A stretch of 64,000 nucleotides of DNA. Origin: Blautia sp. An249 (lineage in GTDB: Bacteria; Bacillota; Clostridia; Lachnospirales; Lachnospiraceae). Below are positions 33,308-41,682 of this stretch, piece after piece. Under the pieces are notes generated by a model. It was given only the letters and a program-made list of their open reading frames with translations, did not search any database and was not told the origin of the DNA. How positions within the stretch are numbered: position 1 is the first letter of the stretch; every line of letters begins with the position of its first letter. The stretch is from contig NZ_NFJL01000001.1 of NCBI RefSeq assembly GCF_002159835.1, positions 186,001 through 250,000 on the forward strand, written 5' to 3'. Both the position numbers and the translations under genes were made by a program.

Positions 33308-33667
33308 ATGAAGCAGAACAAAGAAAAGTTTGATTTCAAGGCTTTCGGACAGGCTATCAAAGCGGCAAGAAAAGCAAAGGGAATATCCCGCAATCAGTTA
33401 GCGGATAAACTGAACATTGCGCCGCGATATATTGCGTCCATTGAGAATAGCGGGCAACACCCAAGTTTGCAGATTTTGTATGAGCTTGTAACCCTACTTG
33501 ACGTATCGGTAGACCAGTTCTTTTTCCCAGAACGGGAACAGGAAAAATCTACCCGCCGCCGTCAGCTCGATACCATGCTCGACGGTATGAGCGAAAAGGA
33601 TTTAAAAATCCTGTCTGCTACTGCAAAAGGGATTGAGGAAGCCAACAATGAAACAACGGGGGAATAA
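33308..33667 (+). CDS. XRE-family transcriptional regulator
   Basis: This 119-residue protein has a Cro/C1-type helix-turn-helix (FGQAIKAARKAKGISRNQLADKLNIAPRYIASIENSGQHPSLQILYELVTLLDVSVDQFF) and a short C-terminal tail. It is a common regulator in Tn1549-like elements and diverges from the TetR operon. The ATG at 33308 is preferred to a TTG at 33293. It is followed by the putative oriT region and mobC, so it may control mobilisation genes. Confidence 0.88.
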   Translation: MKQNKEKFDFKAFGQAIKAARKAKGISRNQLADKLNIAPRYIASIENSGQHPSLQILYELVTLLDVSVDQFFFPEREQEKSTRRRQLDTMLDGMSEKDLKILSATAKGIEEANNETTGE

Positions 33668-33790
33668 AGTTCCCTCGTTTCTTCATAGAAAAAGTATTTT
33701 GTAACGTCGCAGTTTGCGGCGTTTTTCTTTTGTCCTGCTTTGGCAAAATCAGATTTTCCATGTAGTAGGGATAAAGGGAGAAAGTTTCTT

Positions 33791-33885
33791 AGCAAGCATA
33801 GGAAAGGGGTACCCTTTCCGTATTTTCGCCCTCCTGCGTTGCCGCGCGTAGGTCAAAAATTGCTTGTTGGGAAGTGTCCCAAACC
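33791..33885 (+). repeat. inverted-repeat blocks, copy A (candidate oriT region)
   Basis: Two blocks, 33791-33822 (32 bases, with palindromic GAAAGGGGTACCCTTTC) and 33860-33885 (26 bases, with GGGAAGTGTCCC), recur exactly in inverted orientation at 41648-41679 and 41584-41609. They lie just upstream of mobC and the relaxase, where oriT is expected. Function is inferred from position and palindromy. Confidence 0.7.
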
Positions 33886-33914
33886 CTCTAAAAAACGGAA
33901 AGGAGCGTGAACGC

Positions 33915-34244
33915 ATGGACGGCAGGAAACGGACAGTGCAAATCAAATTCAGAGTAACAGAGGAAGAACGGGCGTTGATTGAGCAGAAAATGAAGCTCGT
34001 CCCCACCCGGAACATGGAAGCCTATCTTCGGAAAATGGCAATCGACGGGTACATCATTCAGATAGACCACGCCGACATAAAAGCCATGACAGCGGAGATA
34101 CAGAAAATCGGTGTCAACATCAACCAGATAGCGCGGCGCGTCAACGCCACGGGCAGCGTCTACCAAGAGGACATAGAGGAAATAAAGGGGGTGCTTGCGG
34201 AGATATGGCGGTTACAAAGATTAAGCCTATTAAAAGCACGTTGA
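33915..34244 (+). CDS. mobC: MobC-like relaxosome accessory protein
   Basis: This 109-residue protein of the MobC family has an N-terminal ribbon-helix-helix (RTVQIKFRVTEEERALIEQKM) and the family core EIQKIGVNINQIARRVNATGSVYQEDIEEIKG. It assists the relaxase at oriT. The ATG at 33915 follows AAAGGAG. It overlaps the relaxase start by 40 bases, so they are coupled. Confidence 0.92.
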   Translation: MDGRKRTVQIKFRVTEEERALIEQKMKLVPTRNMEAYLRKMAIDGYIIQIDHADIKAMTAEIQKIGVNINQIARRVNATGSVYQEDIEEIKGVLAEIWRLQRLSLLKAR

Positions 34245-35551
34245 AAAAAGCCCTTGACTATATCCAGAACCCGGACAAGACGGACGGGAAAATGCTTGTG
34301 TCCTCCTTTGGCTGCTCGCCGGAAACGGCAGACATTGAATTTGAATTTACCATAGCGCAGGCGTTAGAACGTGGAAATAACCTCGCCCACCATTTGATAC
34401 AGTCCTTTGAGCCGGGGGAAGTGGATTACCAGAAAGCCCATGAAATCGGGAAACAGCTTGCCGACGCGGTAACAAAAAGGAAATATGCATACGTCCTTAC
34501 TACGCATATAGACAAGGGACACGTTCATAACCACATCATTTTCTGTGCTGTTAATTTCGTAGACTACCACAAGTATAATTCCAATAAGCGCAGCTATTAC
34601 GGCATACGGAATATGAGCGACAGGCTGTGCCGGGAAAATGGCTTGTCCGTCGTCGCTCCGCAAAAGGGCAGCAAGGGAAAGAGCTATGCGGAATATATCG
34701 CAGAGAAAACCGGAAACAGTTGGAAAGGCAAGCTGAAAATCGCCGTGGACGCGCTTATCCCCCAAGTGTCCAGTTTTGAAGAATTGCTTTCCCGACTGCA
34801 AGCGGCAGGCTATGAGATAAAGCCGGGGAAATACGTTTCCTGCCGCGCTCCGGGACAGGAACGGTTTACCCGCTTGAAAACCCTCGGCGCAGATTATACA
34901 GAGGAAGCCATAAGGGAACGGATAGAGGGCAGGCGTACCAAAGCCGCCAAAGCTCCAAAGCGGGAAACAGGCGTGTCCCTGCTTATCGACATTGAGAACA
35001 GTATCAAGGCGGCGCAGAGCCGGGGCTATGAACAGTGGGCGAAAATCCACAATCTGAAGCAGGCGGCAAAGACGCTCAATTTCCTTACGGAACACCAGAT
35101 AAGCCAGTATGAGGATTTAACCGCAAAGATAGAGGAAGTCCAGACAGAAAGTGAAAAGGCAGGCGACGCGCTAAAGGAAATGGAAAAGCGGCTTGCAGAT
35201 ATGGCGGTGCTTATCAAGAATGTTTTCACGTTCCAAAAGACAAAGCCTGCCTATGATACCTACCGGAAAGCAAGGAACAAAGACCGATACCGGGCAGCCC
35301 ATGAGGGGACTGTCATTCTCCATGAAGCAGCGGCAAAGGCATTAAAGGCGACGGGCATTTCCAAGCTGCCGAACCTTGCAGCCCTGCAAGCGGAATATGA
35401 AAAGCTGCAAGAGCAGAAAGAAGCCCTCCGCGCCGACTATGGGAAGCTGAAAAAACAGGTCAAGGAATACGACGTTATCAGGCAGAACATAGACACCATT
35501 TTGCGGCAGCCAAAGGAGCCGGAACGGGACAGGGAAACAGAGCGCGGATAG
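34205..35551 (+). CDS. relaxase / mobilisation nuclease
   Basis: This 448-residue relaxase nicks oriT and leads the DNA strand into the recipient. The metal-binding histidine triad is in HIDKGHVHNHIIF (H101, H106, H108/H110). The N-terminal AVTKIKPIKSTLKKALDYI is typical of Tn1549-type relaxases. The C-terminal third is coiled coil. The likely catalytic tyrosine is among Y19 or nearby residues. It works with MobC upstream and the VirD4 coupling protein. Confidence 0.93.
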   Translation: MAVTKIKPIKSTLKKALDYIQNPDKTDGKMLVSSFGCSPETADIEFEFTIAQALERGNNLAHHLIQSFEPGEVDYQKAHEIGKQLADAVTKRKYAYVLTTHIDKGHVHNHIIFCAVNFVDYHKYNSNKRSYYGIRNMSDRLCRENGLSVVAPQKGSKGKSYAEYIAEKTGNSWKGKLKIAVDALIPQVSSFEELLSRLQAAGYEIKPGKYVSCRAPGQERFTRLKTLGADYTEEAIRERIEGRRTKAAKAPKRETGVSLLIDIENSIKAAQSRGYEQWAKIHNLKQAAKTLNFLTEHQISQYEDLTAKIEEVQTESEKAGDALKEMEKRLADMAVLIKNVFTFQKTKPAYDTYRKARNKDRYRAAHEGTVILHEAAAKALKATGISKLPNLAALQAEYEKLQEQKEALRADYGKLKKQVKEYDVIRQNIDTILRQPKEPERDRETERG

Positions 35552-35642
35552 GCAGTAGATTTGTTCATGGAAATATGATATAGTAATTCCACCAGATATG
35601 AATTAAAAGTACAGTTTTTGAAATATTGATTGAGGTAGAAAT

Positions 35643-36134
35643 ATGTTGAGAGAAACGAAAAAAGTGGATATTGATATGATTTCTGAAATAGTAAATGATA
35701 ACTGGAAAAGAATATATAAAGGCTATGTCAATCCACAATTATTAAACGATAGAGGGTGTGAAAAGCGGACTTGCGAATTAAAAGCAGATTTCATTTCGGG
35801 GCGATTAGCGGAATATGTTTGGGAAGAACAAAATCAAGTAGTCGCAATGCTTTCTTTTGGAGATACGGAAGATACTGATAAAAAAGGGGCATTTGAAATC
35901 TGGCGTATTTATGTCGCACTGGATTTTCAAGGGAAAGGGATAGGCGATTCATTACTCACTTTTGCAGAACAGAAAGCAAAGGAACTGGGTTACAAAGAAA
36001 TCATTATTTGGGCGTTTAAGGAGAATGTTCACGCATTATCATTTTATCAGAAGCATGGTTATATTCTGGACAAAGAAGAATATTTATCAGAACCATATTT
36101 AGCTATGGGTGTGCGTCTTTGTAAAAAAGTATGA
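35643..36134 (+). CDS. GNAT-family N-acetyltransferase
   Basis: This 163-residue acetyltransferase has the acetyl-CoA loop in VALDFQGKGIGDSLL (Q/R-x-x-G-x-G) and the FYQKHGY motif near the C-terminus. The substrate is unknown. Its AT-rich sequence differs from the relaxase and later transfer genes, which suggests cargo acquired within element 2. An intergenic stretch follows before the next HTH gene. Confidence 0.88.
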   Translation: MLRETKKVDIDMISEIVNDNWKRIYKGYVNPQLLNDRGCEKRTCELKADFISGRLAEYVWEEQNQVVAMLSFGDTEDTDKKGAFEIWRIYVALDFQGKGIGDSLLTFAEQKAKELGYKEIIIWAFKENVHALSFYQKHGYILDKEEYLSEPYLAMGVRLCKKV

Positions 36135-36270
36135 ATTTGTTAGGGGAAAATAAAATGATGATGTTCCTCTGATGAAGTAGTCGCTTTGAAATTTTAATTT
36201 TTTGCGGGGATTTAGCAGAATTGCAGTCAGATAAGGACAGACAATCAGAATAAAGACAGGAGCGTTGAAT

Positions 36271-36522
36271 ATGACAAATCAGAAAATGCCCGATTATTAT
36301 ACCATACACGCCGCCGTTGCCGGGGAAGCGTGGGCGGTCGCAAAGGTCGTAGAGTGTTATCAAGAGGAAATCGACAGACAAGCGACGGTAAGGAAACGTC
36401 AGCCGGACGGAACGGTAAAAGAGGTAATCGACGAAGATATGCGCCAGCATATCGCAATGAAGCTGATAGAAGCCCTCCCCACATTCCCACTTGAAGAATT
36501 AGAGAAGCAAGGCCGGAAATAG
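36271..36522 (+). CDS. small HTH-type conjugative element protein
   Basis: This 83-residue protein is related to the Tn916-type HTH_16 regulators, with YYTIHAAVAGEAWAVAKVVECYQEEI and a DEDMRQHIAMKLIEAL helix like that of the gene at 29658. The ATG at 36271 follows AGGAG by eight bases. It may be a second regulator of the element. Confidence 0.78.
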   Translation: MTNQKMPDYYTIHAAVAGEAWAVAKVVECYQEEIDRQATVRKRQPDGTVKEVIDEDMRQHIAMKLIEALPTFPLEELEKQGRK

Positions 36523-36600
36523 GCAAAAAAAGAACGGAGCGCGGAAAGCCAGTATAAGGCTAACCGCGCCTCGCGTCTGTGTGGGTGCTGCTATGGTTTT

Positions 36601-36712
36601 GTTACGCAGTAGAAACCCATTTTTGAGGAAAAAGGTAATCGGTATCGGCTGCGCTGTTTTCCTGCCCAGAGAGCCGCATAAATCAAAGCTATTTTTGCCC
36701 TTACTGCGTAAC
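36601..36712 (+). repeat. 112-bp repeat, copy 1
   Basis: It starts GTTACGCAGTAGAA and ends TTACTGCGTAAC, so it has 11-base terminal inverted repeats. A diverged copy of exactly the same length lies in the same orientation at 56067-56178. It lies between convergent genes and may form a structured RNA or a protein-binding site. Confidence 0.65.
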
Positions 36713-37066
36713 AAGGGCGCGGCGTTTCCTCATGCGCTCCGCTGCCTGCCGGTTCGTGATACGCTTCCGGCAGTCCGGGCAGTATTTGACGTTATTTGAC
36801 TTTGAAGCAAAGAACGCGCCGCACTCGGTACACTTCTTCCTGTCCTCGGTCTGGTAAAGCTCCGCATAGAGCAGCTTGTCGCCGGGAAGTACGGCGATAC
36901 GGAACCACTTGCAGAGCAGGGAATAGGAAATGAGCTGCGGGCAGACACATTCCTCCCCGTCGTCAAGCAAGATACAGTGTCCGTTATCGAAGTTGCAGCA
37001 CTCCCGTTTTACAAGGGCATTGACTTTCCGGCTTTGCGGCGGCGTGAGCCGCTTGACCGCGCTCAT
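36701..37066 (-). CDS. cysteine-rich VLP-domain protein
   Basis: This 121-residue protein has the Cys_rich_VLP family pattern: LTPPQSRKVNALVKRECCNF, GHCILLDDGEECVCPQ and CKWFRIAVLPGD. A C-terminal zinc-ribbon-like CTECGAFF...YCPDC follows, with a basic tail. It is a regular member of Tn1549-like elements, with unknown role and probable metal binding. Its stop lies inside copy 1 of the 112-base repeat. It overlaps the upstream small gene by four bases. Confidence 0.85.
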   Translation of the reverse strand: MSAVKRLTPPQSRKVNALVKRECCNFDNGHCILLDDGEECVCPQLISYSLLCKWFRIAVLPGDKLLYAELYQTEDRKKCTECGAFFASKSNNVKYCPDCRKRITNRQAAERMRKRRALVTQ

Positions 37067-37269
37067 GCTTCATCAGCGGCATAGACGGCAAGCTCCGCAT
37101 ATTCCGTTTCCGTCAGCGCGTCCACTTTGGAAAGGGTGCGCTTTGCAAGCTCCCGCATATCCGCGTCCATGTAGGGCAGCGCAGCGTTCATGTTCTCCCT
37201 AAGCTGCTCCCGGCTCCCCTCATGGTAAATGCTCAAAAGGTTCATTTCTTCCACGGTAAACTGTGTCAT
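37063..37269 (-). CDS. small acidic conjugative-element protein
   Basis: This 68-residue protein begins MTQFTVEEMNLLSIYHEG and ends in an acidic helix. It is a familiar small companion of the cysteine-rich protein in Tn1549-like elements, without known function. The ATG at 37269 is eight bases from GGAGG; an ATG at 37275 is too close. It overlaps the next gene by four bases. Confidence 0.75.
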   Translation of the reverse strand: MTQFTVEEMNLLSIYHEGSREQLRENMNAALPYMDADMRELAKRTLSKVDALTETEYAELAVYAADEA

Positions 37270-37271
37270 GC

Positions 37272-38213
37272 TCATACCTCCATTTCTTTCTGTCTGGTCT
37301 TTGCTGTCTTTTTCGGGGCGGTTTTCTCTTTGCCTGCGGCAAGCTGCGCCCGGACAGAGGGGCGTATCTTGCGAACATCTTTGCTCCTGTCCTCGCCTTT
37401 GTCAATCAGCGCATAGGTTCCGAAACGGTCTTTGCTTTTGGAAAAGGCAAGGGTCTTATAGGGCAGCATGGAAAACAGGCGGTCAGCGTCCTTTTCTGTG
37501 GCAAGCCGGACAAAATACGGGGACAGCTCCACCATGAAATGGGTCTTATCCGGGCTGTTCGGCTCCTGCAAAGACTTCATTTTCTCCACCACGCGGCGGG
37601 CTTCCCGTTCTATCCGGTTATCGTGCAGCATGGTTATATGGGCTTTGAAATCCCCCGGACGCAGCTTTTCCCGGCTGCGCTGTTCCTCCATGAGTACGCC
37701 CCGCAGGGCTTCCGGGTCGTTTGGCTGCGCTTCAAAGCATTCAAACTTCCCAAGCTGCGGGTCGGGGTTGCCGTCAAAATACTGTCCGGCGGGCTGTTTC
37801 CGTTCCCCATGCTCATAAATCAGCGCGTAATTGTCGGCGGGGACAGACTTTTCTACCACGCGCCGGAAGTGCTGCCCGTAATCAAGCTCGTAAAGGTTCC
37901 CTTTGAGCTTCCCGTCCTCTTTCCCGGTCAGCTCCACCAGATAGGCAAGGACAATATCGCGGGTCTGCTCCCCGTAAAACCGCCATGTGTTGTGCTGCCT
38001 TGTGTCCTTTAGGAACACGTCGCGCTCCCGGACGCAGCAAGTCCCGGACGGGCGGGAAAACCAGAGGATTTTCCTGTCCTCTGCGCCGGGTCTTGCCGCC
38101 GCTTCCTGCAAAATCCGTTTGTCTATGTCAAAATCGTCTTGATAAAATGCGGTGTTCTGCCGCATGATAGCGTCAAGGGACGCGATAACGTCCACGTTCT
38201 CAAACTTATTCAA
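37272..38213 (-). CDS. conserved protein of conjugative element, unknown function
   Basis: This 313-residue protein begins at a TTG (38213) eight bases after AAAGGAG, giving MNKFENVDVIASLDAIMRQN; an upstream in-frame stretch lies inside the previous gene. It ends in a basic tail with IRPSVRAQLAAGKEKTAPKK, a motif also seen at the end of the ArdA/ArdC-like protein and PcfB. It belongs to the minus-strand operon of the element. I do not recognise a catalytic motif. Confidence 0.75.
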   Translation of the reverse strand: MNKFENVDVIASLDAIMRQNTAFYQDDFDIDKRILQEAAARPGAEDRKILWFSRPSGTCCVRERDVFLKDTRQHNTWRFYGEQTRDIVLAYLVELTGKEDGKLKGNLYELDYGQHFRRVVEKSVPADNYALIYEHGERKQPAGQYFDGNPDPQLGKFECFEAQPNDPEALRGVLMEEQRSREKLRPGDFKAHITMLHDNRIEREARRVVEKMKSLQEPNSPDKTHFMVELSPYFVRLATEKDADRLFSMLPYKTLAFSKSKDRFGTYALIDKGEDRSKDVRKIRPSVRAQLAAGKEKTAPKKTAKTRQKEMEV

Positions 38214-38217
38214 TGGT

Positions 38218-41200
38218 TCAGCTCCTTTCCAATTCCTGTGACTTCTGCTTTGCGGGTTTCTTCTGCGCCGCCCGTTCCTTATCAGCTTTGAGCTGCGCCC
38301 GGATAGAGGGTTTCTTTTCCGGCTTCGCCGCCTTGCCGCGCTCCTTATCCGCTTTGACCGCATTAGCCAGGTCAACAAGGGAAATGGTTTCCCCTGCTTT
38401 AACTTTCGCTTCCAGTTCGTCAACGGTAGGGGTATTGTTTATCCGTCCGTCAATCATGTTATAGTTTTGCTCGGTGGTCTGCTCGGCAGCTTTTAAAGGG
38501 TTTTCCCGTTGTGCCTGTTCAGCGGCAACGGCAAACGCCCGCGTCCCGTTCCCCATAATCAGATATTTCCCGTCGTCCGATTGATGATGAACGCCATAAC
38601 CCACCGCTTCCATTTGCTCCCGGCTCATGCCCGTTACATAGAAAGTTCCGCGCGGTGTCCGGATTTTCTCGCCTGTTTCCAATTCGTCCGGGGTAAGCTG
38701 CGGCTGCTTCTCCTGCAAAAACTCCGGTACCTGCTTAAAGTCCCCTCGGTCTACATAGTGGGCGGTGTCCTTCCCGTCCTGATGAAGTACGACGACATCA
38801 GAAATAGAAAGGCTGTGTCCTTTGAAATCTTTCGGGTGGTCGATATTGAACCGGGTAAAAATGTCGTCAAGGGACGTTCCCGGCGTAAGGGGCGCGGTAT
38901 AGACAAGCTCATAATTCGCTCGGTCAACAACAAGCCCCGCCGCCTGCAGGCGGTCGTAAGGCTCAAAGCGGTAGTCCCGTGTTTCGTCCCCGTCCTTTAA
39001 CTGGTAAATGGAAAATGTGTCGTCCCGCCCGTTTTCCGGCTGCTCCTGTGCCTTTGCGTACAGTTCCTTTACCTGTCCCTCGGTCAGCTCCCCGGCATTT
39101 AACTGTCCCAGAAGCTCCCGGCATTTCTCCGGTGTCCCCCGGAAAAGCACTTCGCCCATTTTTGCCCGCCCGTTCTCCTGTGTGACATAGGCTTGCAGCA
39201 GGTAGGCGTTTTCCTCCCTGTCGCTGTATGGGTTGCGGCGTACCCGGTAAATGGTTTCGGGGGCAAAGGCGGCTTTCTCCTGCGCGGCAGCTTCCGGCTG
39301 CTCAGGGGTGCTTCCTTCATGCTGCGGCTGTGCCTTTTCTTTCTCCTGTGCCTTTTGAAGCTCTGCAAAATGCCCGTCAATGGCGTTTATCATTTCGGCG
39401 GCAGTATTGCGGATTGTTTCAAGGGAACCCCTAAGCTCTGCAAGCTCCTTCCCGCCGCTCCACCCGGCGACATACCCAAAAGAATAGTCCGACGTATCAA
39501 GCCCGTAGTGTTGACAGACGGTATAGGCGACGCTTTCCGCTTCCACCTCACGGGTGCGGCGGTCAACACGGGGCTTTTGTTCCTCTTTCGGGGCGTTAAG
39601 GTCTATGTCGTGGAGTTTCGCATGGGCGATTTCATGGATAGCGGTTTTAAGGGTCTGCAAGTCGCTCATGCCCTCGTCAATGGCAATCCGCTTTTCCTCC
39701 AAGTGGTAATAGCCGTGTGCGCCGCCCTCGATTTTCTCAAAGCCGACAGGGACAGGGGAAGCCTGTTCCAGTGCTGCGAAAAAGTCCTTGAAGCGGTCAA
39801 CGTCCCCGGTCAGCTCGTCCACGGCTATATCCGGCAGCTCCCGCCCCTCGGTCTGGGACACATCAAAGACGGATACCACCTTGTAGGCGGGTACCTTGAT
39901 TTCCTTTTCTTCGGTAACGGGCTTCCCGTCCTTCCCGATAACAGGCTTCCCGGTCTGCGGGTCGGTTTTCTCTACTTCCTGCTTTACTGTAAACGGCGAC
40001 GGGGCTATGATTTTGATTCCCTTTTCGCCTTTCATCACGTTCCGTCCAAAGTTATTTTTCCATGAGGAAAAGCCTGCCACAAGGGAAGCGTCGGGCTTCT
40101 GCATGGCGATAAGCAGCGTATTGTTAAAGCTGTAATTGTGGAATTTCGACATGACGCGCAGATATTCTTTGTAACGCTCGCTTTCAAACAGTTCCGTTAT
40201 TCCCTGCTCCAGACGGTCGGTAATCTCTTTGAGCTTGTCGGCGGGTTTCTCGGACGTAAGGACAATGGGGATAACCGGGCGCGGCTCCTGCGCCTGCTCT
40301 TTTGGCTGCGCTGTGGTCTGCCCTGCGGGGGCAGCGTCCATTTCCACCTTTTCCGGGTCTGGGCGTTCCGGCTCCGGCGGGGCAGGCGTTACCCGGTATT
40401 CCTCCGGTACGTCCCGCCCGTCATACCACCTTGTAAACGTGTTCTGGTTGTTGTAGATATAGCCCTGCTCGGTAAACCTTCCCCCGTCATTGATAGCCGC
40501 GTCCCGCCCGTATTCCTCATACATGAAATATTTTTTGGCTTCCTCCGGCAGCTCCGGTTCTTCCAGTTCATCAACAAGGTAATGCCCGTAATCTTCTTCA
40601 TTGTGGACGGACGGGTAAATCCAGTAGCAGTCAAGGTTCTGTGCAAGGTTGATAAGTTCCTCTACACTGGAAGCGTGGTCGTCAAGGGCGATAGCCGCCG
40701 CAAATTTCTCCCGGTCGTCGTCAAACTGCATTTCTAAGAGCTTTCCTAAATAGTTCAGCTCGTCCGGGTGTTCGTGTTCGCCTAACTTCGCCGCCAGTCC
40801 AGGGATAGGGGACTGAAATTCGGTAAAGTGCCATTCCTCATAATTCTTAAAATCAATGCCGATACGGTCAAAGACTTCCTTCATGTGTCCGGCAGTAGTG
40901 GGGAATGTTACCCATTCCCCGGCGGGTCTGCCCTCGGTGTATGCGCCAAGGTTGGAGAGGTACCCGCTTAAAATCGGTTCGTCCATTCGTTCACTCCTTT
41001 CGTTCTCAATCATGCGGTGCATAAGCTCGTAGTCCTCAACGCTCATGCTGCCGTCATATACATAAGGGTCAAAATCTTCCCCGTCCCGGAACGGCTTTTC
41101 GGAAAAGGGAAGCCCTGCGGCGCGGGCGGCTGCCCGTCCTTTCTCGATTTCCTCCGGGGATAGGCGGTCGCTGTACTCCGTGATAAACCCGGTAATGCCG

Positions 41201-41472
41201 TTCATGCGGTGTTCGTAGTGGTAACGGATAGAGGTCGTCAGCTCGTCAAGGGTCATGTCCTCGCTCAAATATCCGTTCAGCACGATAGCGGCGGGGTCCG
41301 CCGCTTCAATTTCCCGCAGCCGCCATTCGTCCTCCGGGGAGAGGGTTGCGCCCATATCAAGGTAGAACGCTTCGCTGTGCCATGACCGCCCCTCTTTCCA
41401 GAACGCCACCCATGCGTTACCGCCTTGTAATTCTTCCTGCTGTTCTTTTATCGCGTCGCGCAAACTTGCCAT
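38218..41472 (-). CDS. ArdA / ArdC-like / YodL multidomain protein (LtrC-type)
   Basis: This 1084-residue protein has an ArdA-like antirestriction region at about 160-345 (ILSGYLSNLGAYTEG, acidic DNA-mimic character). An ArdC/LtrC-type single-strand DNA-binding and metallopeptidase part follows at about 395-640, with NNTLLIAMQKPDASLVAGFSSW and zinc motif HEIAH near residue 612. A YodL-like domain lies at about 815-920, with a basic IRAQL tail. It should protect entering DNA from restriction. The ATG at 41472 follows AAAGGAGG. Confidence 0.87.
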   Translation of the reverse strand: MASLRDAIKEQQEELQGGNAWVAFWKEGRSWHSEAFYLDMGATLSPEDEWRLREIEAADPAAIVLNGYLSEDMTLDELTTSIRYHYEHRMNGITGFITEYSDRLSPEEIEKGRAAARAAGLPFSEKPFRDGEDFDPYVYDGSMSVEDYELMHRMIENERSERMDEPILSGYLSNLGAYTEGRPAGEWVTFPTTAGHMKEVFDRIGIDFKNYEEWHFTEFQSPIPGLAAKLGEHEHPDELNYLGKLLEMQFDDDREKFAAAIALDDHASSVEELINLAQNLDCYWIYPSVHNEEDYGHYLVDELEEPELPEEAKKYFMYEEYGRDAAINDGGRFTEQGYIYNNQNTFTRWYDGRDVPEEYRVTPAPPEPERPDPEKVEMDAAPAGQTTAQPKEQAQEPRPVIPIVLTSEKPADKLKEITDRLEQGITELFESERYKEYLRVMSKFHNYSFNNTLLIAMQKPDASLVAGFSSWKNNFGRNVMKGEKGIKIIAPSPFTVKQEVEKTDPQTGKPVIGKDGKPVTEEKEIKVPAYKVVSVFDVSQTEGRELPDIAVDELTGDVDRFKDFFAALEQASPVPVGFEKIEGGAHGYYHLEEKRIAIDEGMSDLQTLKTAIHEIAHAKLHDIDLNAPKEEQKPRVDRRTREVEAESVAYTVCQHYGLDTSDYSFGYVAGWSGGKELAELRGSLETIRNTAAEMINAIDGHFAELQKAQEKEKAQPQHEGSTPEQPEAAAQEKAAFAPETIYRVRRNPYSDREENAYLLQAYVTQENGRAKMGEVLFRGTPEKCRELLGQLNAGELTEGQVKELYAKAQEQPENGRDDTFSIYQLKDGDETRDYRFEPYDRLQAAGLVVDRANYELVYTAPLTPGTSLDDIFTRFNIDHPKDFKGHSLSISDVVVLHQDGKDTAHYVDRGDFKQVPEFLQEKQPQLTPDELETGEKIRTPRGTFYVTGMSREQMEAVGYGVHHQSDDGKYLIMGNGTRAFAVAAEQAQRENPLKAAEQTTEQNYNMIDGRINNTPTVDELEAKVKAGETISLVDLANAVKADKERGKAAKPEKKPSIRAQLKADKERAAQKKPAKQKSQELERS

Positions 41473-41583
41473 GTATAACCTCCTTTCGCAAGTGGCAGCG
41501 CGGAAGCTGCCGTTTTCCGGTTTCACTCCCTACTACTACGGAGCTGCCGCGCTTTTTGCCAAAGTATTTTTATTTTTTCAGAA

Positions 41584-41679
41584 GGTTTGGGACACTTCCC
41601 AACAAGCAAAAATCCCCGTCGTTCCCGGTAAGGGACAGCGGGGATTTTACGGAAAGGGTACCCCTTTCCTATGCTTGCT
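41584..41679 (-). repeat. inverted-repeat blocks, copy B
   Basis: Exact inverted copies of the 26- and 32-base blocks at 33860 and 33791 lie between topB and the ArdA/ArdC-like gene. The two copies flank a 7.7-kb segment in opposite orientation. Confidence 0.7.
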
Positions 41680-41682
41680 GCG

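Noticed and set aside
39193-40065. 290-codon plus-strand frame
   Set aside because: It is antisense to the ArdA/ArdC-like gene in GC-rich sequence; a shadow frame.
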